Origin: Flavobacteriaceae bacterium 3519-10
GTDB lineage: Bacteria; Bacteroidota; Bacteroidia; Flavobacteriales; Weeksellaceae
NCBI GenBank assembly: GCA_000023725.1
Contig: CP001673.1
Coordinates: 1,684,342-1,748,341, forward strand
Direction of reading: 5' to 3'
Length of the DNA: 64,000 nucleotides
The stretch's first letter is position 1. Every line of letters starts with the position of its first letter. The position numbers and the translations under genes are program-made. Of this stretch, positions 43,895-53,782 are shown piece by piece. A model generated the notes under the pieces. It had not been told where the DNA came from. It was given only the letters and a program-made list of their open reading frames with translations, and did not search any database.

Positions 43895-46441
43895 ATGGAA
43901 GCACTTGTCACGGAGAGAAAAAATAAAAATTACACGTACACCGATGCGTATGAGTCGACGCTGAATTACTTTAACGGTGATGATCTGGCGGCAAAAGTTT
44001 GGGTGAGCAAATACGCGCTGAAAGATTCAGACGGCAACATTTATGAGCGGACGCCCGACGATATGCACCGCAGAATCGCGTCGGAGATCGCCAGAATAGA
44101 AGCCAATTATCCAAATGCGTTGTCTGAAACGGAAGTTTTCGATCTGATTAAAAACTTTAAATACATTATTCCACAAGGCAGCCCGATGACGGGAATTGGC
44201 AACGATTTTCAAATCGCGTCGCTCTCCAACTGTTTCGTGATCGGCAGTGGCACGCAAAGCGATTCGTACGGCAGCATTATGAAAATTGATCAGGAGCAGG
44301 TGCAGCTTATGAAAAGACGCGGCGGCGTAGGACACGACCTGTCGCATATTCGTCCCAAAGGTTCGGCGGTGAAAAACTCGGCGTTAACTTCTACGGGATT
44401 GGTGCCGTTCATGGAAAGATATTCGAATTCTACGCGGGAAGTGGCGCAGGACGGCCGACGCGGTGCGCTGATGCTTTCGGTTTCAGTCAACCATCCTGAT
44501 TCCGACGACTTCGTAAATGCCAAACTGGAACAGGGAAAAATAACGGGCGCCAATATTTCGGTGCGTATTGATGATGAGTTTATGCAAGCCGTGGTTGGCA
44601 ACGAAAATTACACGCAGAAATACCCGATCCACAGCGAAGATCCAAAATTCAGAAAAGAAATAAAGGCCACCGAACTTTGGGATAAAATCATCCACAATGC
44701 CTGGAAATCCGCGGAACCGGGAATTCTGTTCTGGGACACGATTATCCGGGAGTCTTTGCCGGACTGCTATGCAGATCTCGGCTACGAAACGGTTTCGACC
44801 AATCCTTGTGGTGAAATTCCGCTTTGCCCATACGATTCGTGCAGACTTCTTGCGGTAAACCTGTTCTCTTATGTAGAAAATCCGTTCACCAAAAAAGCAA
44901 AATTTAATTTTGAACTTTTCAAAAAGCATGTTGGTTATGCCCAAAGGATGATGGACGACATTATCGACCTCGAAATTGAAAAAATCGATGCAATTTTAGA
45001 TAAAATTGATTCCGATCCTGAAAGTTCTGAAATTAAAGCTACCGAAAAAAATCTCTGGAATAACATCCGTAAAAAAACCATCGAAGGCCGCCGTACCGGT
45101 GTCGGAATCACGGCTGAAGGCGATATGCTGGCGGCACTCAACATTCAGTATGGCAGCAAGGAAGGCAATGAATTTTCAACTTTAGTTCATAAAACTTTGG
45201 CCCTCGCAGCTTACCGTTCTTCGGTTGAAATGGCAAAAGAGCGCGGTGCTTTTGCGATCTACGACGCGAAGCGTGAGGAGAATAATCCTTTCGTTCAAAG
45301 GATAAAAGACGCGGATCCGCAATTATTTGAAGACCTTCAGAAATTCGGCAGAAGAAATATCGCATTGCTGACGATCGCTCCTACCGGCAGTACTTCGCTG
45401 ATGTCACAAACCACATCGGGGATCGAGCCGGTGTTTTTGCCGGTTTACAAAAGACGCCGAAAAGTAAATCCTAACGACCAGGATGTACGTGTGGATTTTG
45501 TGGATGAAGTGGGCGATCACTGGGAAGAATATATTGTTTTCCACCACCGCTTCAAGCAGTGGATGGAAGTAAATGGAATCGATACCGACAGAAAATATTC
45601 GCAGGACGAAATCAATAAAATCATTGAAACGTCGCCATATTATAAGGCTACATCAAATGATGTTGACTGGCTCAGCAAGGTTGAAATGCAGGGCGCCATC
45701 CAAAAATGGGTAGATCACTCGATTTCCGTAACGATCAACATTCCGAACGATGCCACCGAAGAACTCGTAAACCAACTATATATTAAAGCGTGGGAAGTGG
45801 GTTGCAAGGGCGTTACGGTTTACCGCGACGGTTCGCGCTCGGGCGTGCTGATTTCAAATGAAGATAAAAAAGAAGAAGTGCCGGCCAACACGGCTTTCCC
45901 TAAAAAAAGACCACAGATTCTGGAGACCGATATCGTTCGTTTTCAAAATAATAAAGACAAATGGATCGCCTTCATCGGTCTCATCGACAAAAAACCTTAC
46001 GAAATTTTCACCGGTCTGGCCGACGATGAAGAAGGAATTACGCTGCCAAGATGGGTAAACGAAGGCGTCATCATTAAAAACCGCGACGAAAACGGCAAAT
46101 CGCGCTATGATTTCCAGTTTAAAAATCTCCGCGGCTACAAGACTACAATTGAAGGACTTTCACATAAATTCAATCCTGAATTCTGGAATTACGCAAAGCT
46201 GATCTCCGGCACATTAAGACACGGAATGCCTATTGAAAATGTGGTGGAACTGATCAATCAGCTGGAACTGGATTCCGAATCCATCAACAACTGGAAGGCA
46301 GGCGTGGCACGCGCATTGAAACGCTATATTGCTGACGGCACCGAAGCTTCCGGAAAATGCTCAAACTGCAGCTCCGACCAGGTTGTGTATCAGGAAGGCT
46401 GCCTGATCTGCAAGAACTGCGGCTCGAGCAAATGCGGGTAG
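43895..46441 (+). CDS. nrdJ: Adenosylcobalamin-dependent ribonucleoside-diphosphate reductase (class II)
   Basis: 848 residues. It reduces ribonucleotides to deoxyribonucleotides using B12 to make the thiyl radical, so needs no oxygen. Active-site segments: ASLSNCFVIGSG (first redox Cys, near residue 110), STNPCGEIPLCPYDSCRLLAVNLF (radical Cys and Glu, near 304), and APTGSTSLMSQTTSGIEPVF (near 497). The C-terminal CSNCSSDQ and CLICKNCGSSKCG form the reducing cysteine tail. No cobalamin riboswitch was recognised in the 143-nt leader. Confidence 0.95.
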   Translation: MEALVTERKNKNYTYTDAYESTLNYFNGDDLAAKVWVSKYALKDSDGNIYERTPDDMHRRIASEIARIEANYPNALSETEVFDLIKNFKYIIPQGSPMTGIGNDFQIASLSNCFVIGSGTQSDSYGSIMKIDQEQVQLMKRRGGVGHDLSHIRPKGSAVKNSALTSTGLVPFMERYSNSTREVAQDGRRGALMLSVSVNHPDSDDFVNAKLEQGKITGANISVRIDDEFMQAVVGNENYTQKYPIHSEDPKFRKEIKATELWDKIIHNAWKSAEPGILFWDTIIRESLPDCYADLGYETVSTNPCGEIPLCPYDSCRLLAVNLFSYVENPFTKKAKFNFELFKKHVGYAQRMMDDIIDLEIEKIDAILDKIDSDPESSEIKATEKNLWNNIRKKTIEGRRTGVGITAEGDMLAALNIQYGSKEGNEFSTLVHKTLALAAYRSSVEMAKERGAFAIYDAKREENNPFVQRIKDADPQLFEDLQKFGRRNIALLTIAPTGSTSLMSQTTSGIEPVFLPVYKRRRKVNPNDQDVRVDFVDEVGDHWEEYIVFHHRFKQWMEVNGIDTDRKYSQDEINKIIETSPYYKATSNDVDWLSKVEMQGAIQKWVDHSISVTINIPNDATEELVNQLYIKAWEVGCKGVTVYRDGSRSGVLISNEDKKEEVPANTAFPKKRPQILETDIVRFQNNKDKWIAFIGLIDKKPYEIFTGLADDEEGITLPRWVNEGVIIKNRDENGKSRYDFQFKNLRGYKTTIEGLSHKFNPEFWNYAKLISGTLRHGMPIENVVELINQLELDSESINNWKAGVARALKRYIADGTEASGKCSNCSSDQVVYQEGCLICKNCGSSKCG

Positions 46442-46444
46442 ATT

Positions 46445-47017
46445 TTAATCCCTCCAGCCCCAGGGCTTTTCATTGAATTCAACAGGTTTAGTAAGATCGA
46501 AAGTGGCCGTGAATACACGGTCACTTCCTATTTTACGAAGGTTGTAAGTGTATGTTTTATCGTCGAGCGTGACCCACCACATATTTGTTGACGCATAAGA
46601 AATACGCTGTGCAGTTTCCTGATCGGCCGGAAACATCTGCAGATTTTCAAAGCCATGGTTGCTGTTCGTGCCGCCGTATTGGGTTACTTTATCCTCACTT
46701 CCGTCCTCATGTCTGTGATCGTGCTTCAGCGTCAGGATTGAATTTTCGTTTTTTGTCAAAACCCAGGTTCTTGATTGGTTTGCTCCAACGTAAAACGGAA
46801 TCCGAATACGGTGCTCGTCGCAACTCAAAACCTGCATCACCAAACGTTCTCCTGAAAATCCGTCGCCTTCTTTAGCGCCTGCAGTAATTTTGCCTTCGTA
46901 CGATTTTCCGCAATGCTTTTTAAGATTTTGCCAGAATTTTTCACTTGGCAAATCGGCGGTTTGTGCGTTTAAAGTAAAAAAGGCAACTGTAAAACCTAAA
47001 GTGAGGAGTTGTTTCAT
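46445..47017 (-). CDS. Exported conserved protein of unknown function
   Basis: 190 residues starting with a signal peptide (LLTLGFTVAFFTLNAQ). The mature part is beta-rich with LKHDHRHEDGSEDKVTQYGG and two tryptophan-rich segments near the end (TNMWWVTLDD, KPWGWRD). I do not recognise a family by name. The start at 47017 begins the signal peptide; an in-frame start at 47032 adds only MKQKS. Its stop codon lies 3 nt from that of nrdJ. Confidence 0.65.
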   Translation of the reverse strand: MKQLLTLGFTVAFFTLNAQTADLPSEKFWQNLKKHCGKSYEGKITAGAKEGDGFSGERLVMQVLSCDEHRIRIPFYVGANQSRTWVLTKNENSILTLKHDHRHEDGSEDKVTQYGGTNSNHGFENLQMFPADQETAQRISYASTNMWWVTLDDKTYTYNLRKIGSDRVFTATFDLTKPVEFNEKPWGWRD

Positions 47018-47055
47018 GGATTTTTGTTTCAAATATAACGATATTAAAGCTGAAA

Positions 47056-47082
47056 AAACCGCCTCAGATACTGAAGCGGTTT
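47056..47082. terminator. Terminator of the alpha-2-macroglobulin gene
   Basis: AAACCGC / GCGGTTT with an inner TCAG / CTGA stem and 3-nt loop. The run of A on the left is a U run for minus-strand transcripts. Confidence 0.75.
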
Positions 47083-47104
47083 AGATAATATATCATGACA
47101 ACAA

Positions 47105-50100
47105 CTACTCGCTGATCGTCACTCTCGTTCCCATCGTATGGGCATTCATCTGAGGTGCGTAATAGTTCTGCAGCGTCGTAATTCCGTTGCTGAAGGTTCC
47201 GGACGCATTGCAGATATAATCGTATTCAAACACATACTTCCCTTTCGGCATATATTCGATATAGAAATTGGTGGAGGCATCCTTCGTAGACTGATAATAG
47301 CCCAAACCGTTTTTCCATTCATATCCGGAAATGACGTTCACTGGCTCAAATCCGGCTGCGCGCATGTCTTTCAGATGGATGAATTCCATATTTCTGTCGG
47401 TATTCAGGATCATTCTTACGGTAACTTTATCACCAACTTTTAGAGGTGTCGAGGAAGTTATTTTCTGAAGTTCCTCACCATTTACGGTCTTCACTTTTTT
47501 GTAAAGCTCCTTGGTGATTGAGATGTAAGATTCGGACGATCTAATTTTATCAAGATCTTCATAATACTGCCAGAAGAGTCCGCCCTGAACAATGCCGGGA
47601 CCCGGCTTTGTAACTGTCACCGTTCCCAGGGACTTGTCAATCAGTTCTGGTTTTACGGTAGATTTCACATACCCCGTGGCCTTGGTGTCCGGATTTACCA
47701 ATTCCTTCCCTCCCCACACAATTGTTGCCTTATCACTTTCAGGACTTGTCCATGATTTTCCGGAATTCAGCATCGTAAAAATAACTTCAGCCGTTCCGCG
47801 CGAACTTCCCCAGGAATTCACTTCCTTCTGGGTTACGAGCCATATTTTCATTTCCTCAATGAAATCCGTATCGTTTGGAGTAAGCGTGTTAAAGACTTCT
47901 AGAGCGCCGGCGTGGTTTACCGTTTTGGACGAATACCAACCCCAATCGTTCAGGTTCTGTTTCCAGTAAACGCCCTGGGTTTCAGTTTCTGTAGAGGTTT
48001 CCTTTAAATACGTAAGGAATTTCTTCGACTCCGTTTTCATTCCAAATTTATCAAACAACAACGCCAGACGGTGCAGGCCAAAGAAGGTGAAATCAGTAAT
48101 TTTCTCCGTCTTAGCTTTGGCAATCACTGCATTTTTTAAAGATGTTCCTTTTGCTTTCAGCGGATACTGAGCCTCCCAGTAACTGCGGGTATCCAGATAA
48201 TCCAGTACGAAATTATTCACCACAAATTTTTTGTCAATGTTCCCATACTTATTGACTTCCTGATCTACATAACCAATGAGTTTTGAAACCAGTTCTTTCT
48301 GTTCCGAACCCTGATAATCAGTCATGTTTCCTTTCAGCCATTCATTGATCCTTCCCAGATTTTTAAGAATGTAAAGCGAAGTGTAATAGGAACTCGGATA
48401 ACCCTGATACCAGGAGAAGCCTCCGTCCGGATTCTGCAGCTGTTTCAGTTCTGCCCAGTCGGTTTGGATGGAGTTCCGCATTGTATTGGCATCGAAAAGA
48501 CGAGCCAGTTTCTGCATCTGCTCGGTTTCATCCTTACTGTCCAGAACCCAGGGAGTTTCCTCGAGCAATAATTGTTTCAACTCCTGATTCTTCTCAAGAT
48601 TTGAAGTTAATAAACCTTTCTGCTGGTATTCATCAAAAACAGTTTTAAGTTTCGGGTTGGCTTTAAATATTTCCGAAGCCAAAACATCGGCAAACCATTT
48701 GTTGAACACCACATCGGCCGAGCCGTTCTGATTATTTTTCAGGCTTGGTAAGGCAAACATAATTTCCCAAATTGGGTTTGTCGTCAGCTCTAAAGTATTG
48801 GCAACGTTCGTTGCGGTTGTTGAATTGTTTTTAGCCAGGTTTTCCAGCGTGAACGTTTTGGTTTGGCCTTCTTTTACGAAGATCGGAACTGCATCCGTTA
48901 CCAACATTCTGTTGGGCAGAACTGCAATTGCTTTCTGCTCGCCATCAGAAAAGTTTCCGGCCTGAGCGATTACCTTAATAATGATTAAAGAAACATCGTT
49001 CGGAACTTTAAGGTTCCAGTTCACAACAGAATTTCCGTTTTCTTTTAAGGCGAATGCGCTCGAATTATTACGAATTAACCCGAATCGATCCGAGATGTCC
49101 TCGTTTGTAAACGCATCCAAAATCTGAAGTTGTGCGGTACCATTTAAACTCTGGCTTACCAGACTCGAAAGTTTGGACTGCAGGTTCAGCTCGTCTCCTT
49201 CACGCAAAAATCTTGGATAATTTGGTGTAATAGAAAATTCTTTCTGCGTTACAACTTCTTTTTCTAAAGTTGCCGCTCGGGCATCTTTCGTATGCGCCAG
49301 GAACATCAGTTTCCATTGCGTCAATGCTTCCGGTGAGGTAAATTCAAAGGTGACATTCCCGTCCTTGTCCGTCATGAGATTCGGATAGAAAAATGCGGTT
49401 TCGTTTAAGTTTTGACGCACTGGTATCTTTTTCAATTCTTCATTTTCCAATGGTCCATCTTGGCCAGGATACTCTTGCGCAGTTGGCGGCGGCGGCGGAG
49501 CACTCGGGATTGCCGAATCTGCCATTTGCATACCTTCAAAACGGGATTCCATTTTTTCAGATTGCGCACGAACAGCGGATGCTACTACTGCACTTTGGCG
49601 AACCATTCTTCCATATACTCCACCATCAAACCAATTAAAATTAGGAATATTTATATATTTCTGGTTTATGTAAGGAACACGTTTGCTATAATGCTCCTGC
49701 GCCAGGTTCTGGTCTATACCGTAGGATATCATTCTGAAATACTTCTGGTATAATTGCTGCCACGACCAACTGTTTACCGCAAACTGATCCAGCGACATAT
49801 CATACATATTTGCCAAAACTTCGGCGTTCACTTTTTCCTTGTCATCGCCCAGGATTTTCACAGTCCATTTCTCTTTTGAATTCGGTTGAAGTTTATCGCG
49901 GAAAGTGACGGTTTCAATTCTTAAAGGTTTTTTATCGGAACTGATCTTAAGATTAATACTTTCGGTTTGTACATCATTGAATGCGACAATTTGAAACTGA
50001 ACATTCACCTGGTCGATGCTTTCGTCATTCGGGAAGGCAAGGTCGTATTCCAAAACACCATTCCTAAGCTTCCACTGCTCAGTGATGGTTTCCCCGTTTC

Positions 50101-52963
50101 CATTCTGCATATATACGTTGACCAAAGCATTTGGGATGGCCGAATACACATAAATCCTTGCTTTTTCAGAGCGTTTAAATTCACTTTTTGGCTGAAGTAC
50201 TTTGAGGAAAGGTTTCTGGGTATCTACCAGAAATCTCTTGTCGAAAACTTCAAAGGTTTTTTCCGTTTTGATCGTGTCTTTCCCTTCAATATTGTAGAGT
50301 TCAAGACTGTATTTTCCGGCGGCGAGTTTGCCCAAGTCAAGAGATTCATCAGTTTTCTGCACTCCATTCAGAATGACAGACTGAATAGCAGGTTCTTTCT
50401 CGTCAATAGAAAAGTAATCATGCGGGAATTTCTGGATGAATTCCTGTTTTGACAATTTAGGCAAATCCTGGATTTCATTTTGGAAATTACTTCTGAAGAT
50501 CCTTTCAGGCGGCAGCAGCTTCGAAAGTTTAACCTGATAAGGTTTGTTCAGGTTCTGATCATTATAATTCTTAGTCTCAACCTTGACCTTAATATTCTCA
50601 TTGGTGAAGCTGTCTTTTATATCATCAGCTTTAATATAATGCGACACGGAGGCGACTTTCACGTTCGTGGTTTCCGACTGGGTTTCGCCATTGATGTCGG
50701 TCACCGAAGCGTTGATTTCATAGTTATCCACCTGAATTCCGTCCAGGTTTTCATCCTTTTTAAGGTCGATTCTGATCGTAAATTCGCCTTTTTCATTGGT
50801 TTTCACATCACCAAGGATGGAATTCTCATTGTCGTTTCCGCGCGGATACCACCAAAAGTACATCCAGCGGATATTCTTCTTTTTGATTTCGTAGTTCACC
50901 GTAGCATTGCTAAGCGGAACTCCCGAAAACATCATAGCTTTTCCTTTGACTTCTATTGTCTGCCCATATTTATATTCATCTTTTACAGGCTCAAAAGTCA
51001 CTTCAAATTTGGGTCGTTTATATTCTTCAACCTGAAAATATTTGGTTCCATCAATCAAGAAATCTGATTCTTCATTATCATTGTCAACCTCAATATAAAA
51101 CTGTCCGTTCAGTTTTCCAAGCGGAAGCACGAATGAGCCGTTTACAGAGCCGAATTCATTGGTGGTGAGTTGCTGCTTACTTACTTCATCGCCATTTGCA
51201 TTGTTTAGCGTGATGTTCAGTTTTGATTTTGAAACTACATTTTCTGTTTTAGATTTTCCGTTGAAAGCCGTTGCAATCACTTTAAAATAAACCGTCTGCC
51301 CGGGTCTGTAAATAGCGCGGTCAAGGAATATTTGGGCAGTTTCACGGTCGTTATTGTCCTCTCCTCCATAATACCGGTCTCCATACACCTGAATCAGGTT
51401 AAAATCGTTGGACTTTGGCTGCTGAACCAGATAATAGCGGTAGTATTCCTTACTTCCTGAATCAGGGAATCGGAAATTAGCAGCCTTGTCCGTATTTTGG
51501 TTGGTTGTTGTTACCGTTTTCGCACCGCTGTATTCATAGATTTTCAATCCTTCGTTTGAGACCGACTGTCCGTTTTCGCGGTTCACCAGCTTCAGCTGGT
51601 TGTCGACTAGCTTCCTGTCATCCTTTTTATCATATAAAATACGGGATTGGGTCGCAATGAAATAAAAATGTTCCTGGATGGCGCCATCCACAACGTATTC
51701 AGCCAGGTAAATTCCGGAAGGCAGAGGTTTGATTTCAAGTGAAGTTTTATGCGGTTTATAGTCTTTCTGGTCCCGAAGCTCAAACATATCTTTACGAACT
51801 AAAGATTTCTTAACCGCCGCAAAACTGTTTTTATCGTAGGAGTTGCGCACATACTTCATAAAGTTCTGTACATCGTCTTTTAGCTCATAAATATTCAGGG
51901 AAAACTGACTGACATTCTTAGCCTCGGCAACCAGATGTATTGGGCGGTTGGATTGGGTATGGTCCTCAAATTTAATAATCAACAAAGGATTCGTAATCTG
52001 GTTTTCGCGGTTCTTAATATTATCGAGAAATTTAGATTTCGGATACTGTTTCTTTGCAGAGTCAGCCAATTGAAGCGCTTGAGTAAACTTCTGTTCAGCC
52101 GAAAGTAAATCCATCATTTCTGCGATAACCAATACTTTGTAATCGCCATCAATGCCGGAATTTAAAAGAGTCTGAAGTTGATTAAATTTATCCTTACAGT
52201 TCAGGAACCCACAGTTATAATTAATTTTCTTGTGCTGAAAATAAAGTTTCGCATTACCCGTATTTTTAGCGATTAGTTCATCATAAAGAGTTATGATTTT
52301 TGCATGATTAACTTTGAGTTCATTTGGAGTAAAAAAGTTACTGTTCTTTAAAAACTCAATTTGATTCACCGTGTTCCAGTCAAACAGTGTCGGGAAGTAA
52401 CCCAGATCTTCAGTGCCTTCAAAAATATCTTTGTATTTGCCCAGCTGAACCTGCTGCAAAGCCGCTATTTTGGTTTCAAGTTCAGCAAACTGTTTGGTGA
52501 GGAAATTCTTAAAATCGAGTTTGCTCCAGGTTTCGATCTGCGCAAAATCCTGGTTGTTGATGTTCGTGCGCTGGTTGATTTCCCAGGATTCATTCTCGTA
52601 ATAATCAATAAAAAATTCGCCCAAAAGCACCTCATAAAGTAATTTCTGTTCACCTTTAAGCTTGTTGCCAAACGTAGAAAGTTTTGTAAAGAACTGGCTG
52701 GCCGAATCATTATTTTCATCGTCCTGTGTTTGGTTTACAATGCTGAATTCAGCTTTCAGCGAGCGTATAAGCTGGTTCGCATTGTCGTCTTTCATGGCCT
52801 GATTCTGGATTTCTAAAATAATAGGAAGGTTAGATTTATATTTTCCGGTCTTGTAATTTGTGGCAACTTTTTTCCATTGATCGTCGTAATATTTCTGCCC
52901 AAAAAGTGGTGAAAAGACAGAAATCAGGAGAAAAAGAATAAAAATTCGGGTGAAGTTCTTCAT
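47105..52963 (-). CDS. Alpha-2-macroglobulin family protein without thioester
   Basis: 1952 residues. A signal peptide (IFILFLLISVFSPLFGQ) is followed by a 400-residue N-terminal region, macroglobulin domains (IFLDRAIYRPGQTVYFKVIA near residue 545, YKRPKFEVTFEPV near 650), the bait region with an alanine/proline stretch (SAPPPPPTAQEYPGQ), the ETAFFYPNLMTDKDGNVTFEF segment, and a helical thioester-like domain (NPDGGFSWYQG). The thioester motif CxEQ is absent: the matching place reads NGSADVVFNKWFAD. Bacterial A2Ms trap proteases in the periplasm; thioester-free ones cannot attach covalently. A PBP1C gene, the usual partner, is not adjacent. Confidence 0.9.
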   Translation of the reverse strand: MKNFTRIFILFLLISVFSPLFGQKYYDDQWKKVATNYKTGKYKSNLPIILEIQNQAMKDDNANQLIRSLKAEFSIVNQTQDDENNDSASQFFTKLSTFGNKLKGEQKLLYEVLLGEFFIDYYENESWEINQRTNINNQDFAQIETWSKLDFKNFLTKQFAELETKIAALQQVQLGKYKDIFEGTEDLGYFPTLFDWNTVNQIEFLKNSNFFTPNELKVNHAKIITLYDELIAKNTGNAKLYFQHKKINYNCGFLNCKDKFNQLQTLLNSGIDGDYKVLVIAEMMDLLSAEQKFTQALQLADSAKKQYPKSKFLDNIKNRENQITNPLLIIKFEDHTQSNRPIHLVAEAKNVSQFSLNIYELKDDVQNFMKYVRNSYDKNSFAAVKKSLVRKDMFELRDQKDYKPHKTSLEIKPLPSGIYLAEYVVDGAIQEHFYFIATQSRILYDKKDDRKLVDNQLKLVNRENGQSVSNEGLKIYEYSGAKTVTTTNQNTDKAANFRFPDSGSKEYYRYYLVQQPKSNDFNLIQVYGDRYYGGEDNNDRETAQIFLDRAIYRPGQTVYFKVIATAFNGKSKTENVVSKSKLNITLNNANGDEVSKQQLTTNEFGSVNGSFVLPLGKLNGQFYIEVDNDNEESDFLIDGTKYFQVEEYKRPKFEVTFEPVKDEYKYGQTIEVKGKAMMFSGVPLSNATVNYEIKKKNIRWMYFWWYPRGNDNENSILGDVKTNEKGEFTIRIDLKKDENLDGIQVDNYEINASVTDINGETQSETTNVKVASVSHYIKADDIKDSFTNENIKVKVETKNYNDQNLNKPYQVKLSKLLPPERIFRSNFQNEIQDLPKLSKQEFIQKFPHDYFSIDEKEPAIQSVILNGVQKTDESLDLGKLAAGKYSLELYNIEGKDTIKTEKTFEVFDKRFLVDTQKPFLKVLQPKSEFKRSEKARIYVYSAIPNALVNVYMQNGNGETITEQWKLRNGVLEYDLAFPNDESIDQVNVQFQIVAFNDVQTESINLKISSDKKPLRIETVTFRDKLQPNSKEKWTVKILGDDKEKVNAEVLANMYDMSLDQFAVNSWSWQQLYQKYFRMISYGIDQNLAQEHYSKRVPYINQKYINIPNFNWFDGGVYGRMVRQSAVVASAVRAQSEKMESRFEGMQMADSAIPSAPPPPPTAQEYPGQDGPLENEELKKIPVRQNLNETAFFYPNLMTDKDGNVTFEFTSPEALTQWKLMFLAHTKDARAATLEKEVVTQKEFSITPNYPRFLREGDELNLQSKLSSLVSQSLNGTAQLQILDAFTNEDISDRFGLIRNNSSAFALKENGNSVVNWNLKVPNDVSLIIIKVIAQAGNFSDGEQKAIAVLPNRMLVTDAVPIFVKEGQTKTFTLENLAKNNSTTATNVANTLELTTNPIWEIMFALPSLKNNQNGSADVVFNKWFADVLASEIFKANPKLKTVFDEYQQKGLLTSNLEKNQELKQLLLEETPWVLDSKDETEQMQKLARLFDANTMRNSIQTDWAELKQLQNPDGGFSWYQGYPSSYYTSLYILKNLGRINEWLKGNMTDYQGSEQKELVSKLIGYVDQEVNKYGNIDKKFVVNNFVLDYLDTRSYWEAQYPLKAKGTSLKNAVIAKAKTEKITDFTFFGLHRLALLFDKFGMKTESKKFLTYLKETSTETETQGVYWKQNLNDWGWYSSKTVNHAGALEVFNTLTPNDTDFIEEMKIWLVTQKEVNSWGSSRGTAEVIFTMLNSGKSWTSPESDKATIVWGGKELVNPDTKATGYVKSTVKPELIDKSLGTVTVTKPGPGIVQGGLFWQYYEDLDKIRSSESYISITKELYKKVKTVNGEELQKITSSTPLKVGDKVTVRMILNTDRNMEFIHLKDMRAAGFEPVNVISGYEWKNGLGYYQSTKDASTNFYIEYMPKGKYVFEYDYICNASGTFSNGITTLQNYYAPQMNAHTMGTRVTISE

Positions 52964-53010
52964 ATGCGTTGTACTTGTACGTAGGTAGGATGGCTAAACG
53001 GTTTATTGGT

Positions 53011-53018
53011 TAAATTTG
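53011..53018 (+). promoter_or_regulatory. -7 box (TAAATTTG) before the UbiA-like gene
   Basis: Exact match, 5 nt before the ATG at 53024. It excludes the earlier in-frame start at 53006 and implies a leaderless or nearly leaderless message. Confidence 0.55.
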
Positions 53019-53023
53019 CACAG

Positions 53024-53779
53024 ATGCAGCTTCTAAATTTAGTGAAAAAATACGTTATCGACAGTCAGGTGTACGTTTCGCTGATGGGAACCGCGCTTGC
53101 CGTATTTTTTATGCTTGAACAGAACGTATTGCGTTGGCCCACAGTGTTGCTCATCTTCATTACCTACTTCAGCGGATATCTTTATACGAAATATCAAAGA
53201 CACCGTTTTTTCCCTAAAATCCTCATTTTTAATGTCATCTGTGGGATCATTTCAATGGTGCTCATTTTTCACAATCACAATGAGATCCGTCTTCTGAAAT
53301 GGTTGGTAATTGTGACGTTGGGATTACTCTACAATTCATTTTTCCTTGAAAATTTCATCCGAAAAATCCCTTTGCTTAAAGTATTTTACGTCGGATTTAC
53401 GTGGGCATTAGTCAATTCATGGCTTATTTTGCCGGAATTTAATCCTGGTATTTTCATCATCACTCTTCTCTTCATCACAGCACTCGTCTTGCCGTTTGAC
53501 ATCAGAGATATGAGATCCGATGATATTGTCACATTTCCGCGGCTAATTGGTGTTGTGAAGACTAAACTGGTCGCGTACGCGCTAACTGTTGCAAGTGCGC
53601 TAACGGCATTTGTCAGCCTGGAGACTGAATTTGCTGCCGCCTTTCTAATGACCGCCTTTGTAAGTTGTGTTCTTATTTATTTTTCGGATAATAAACGCCC
53701 GGATGCTTATTTCTCCTTTGGCGTGGAAACGATGTCGAGTCTTCCGTTTTTAATTATAGTTTTATTGAAGTATTTTTGA
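53024..53779 (+). CDS. UbiA prenyltransferase-like membrane protein
   Basis: 251 residues with about seven membrane segments. The segment LPFDIRDMRSDDIVTFPRLIGV (near residue 160) looks like the second aspartate motif of UbiA prenyltransferases (DIxDxxxD ... TxPxxLG). The first aspartate motif (NDxxDxxxD) expected near residue 60 is missing; YLYTKYQRHRF stands there. Activity as a prenyltransferase is therefore doubtful. It lies 3 nt before recF on the same strand. Confidence 0.5.
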   Translation: MQLLNLVKKYVIDSQVYVSLMGTALAVFFMLEQNVLRWPTVLLIFITYFSGYLYTKYQRHRFFPKILIFNVICGIISMVLIFHNHNEIRLLKWLVIVTLGLLYNSFFLENFIRKIPLLKVFYVGFTWALVNSWLILPEFNPGIFIITLLFITALVLPFDIRDMRSDDIVTFPRLIGVVKTKLVAYALTVASALTAFVSLETEFAAAFLMTAFVSCVLIYFSDNKRPDAYFSFGVETMSSLPFLIIVLLKYF

Positions 53780-53782
53780 CGA

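Noticed and set aside
50480-51067. 195-codon plus-strand frame inside the alpha-2-macroglobulin gene
   Set aside because: It is antisense to a well supported gene and reads as low-complexity hydrophobic sequence without a motif.
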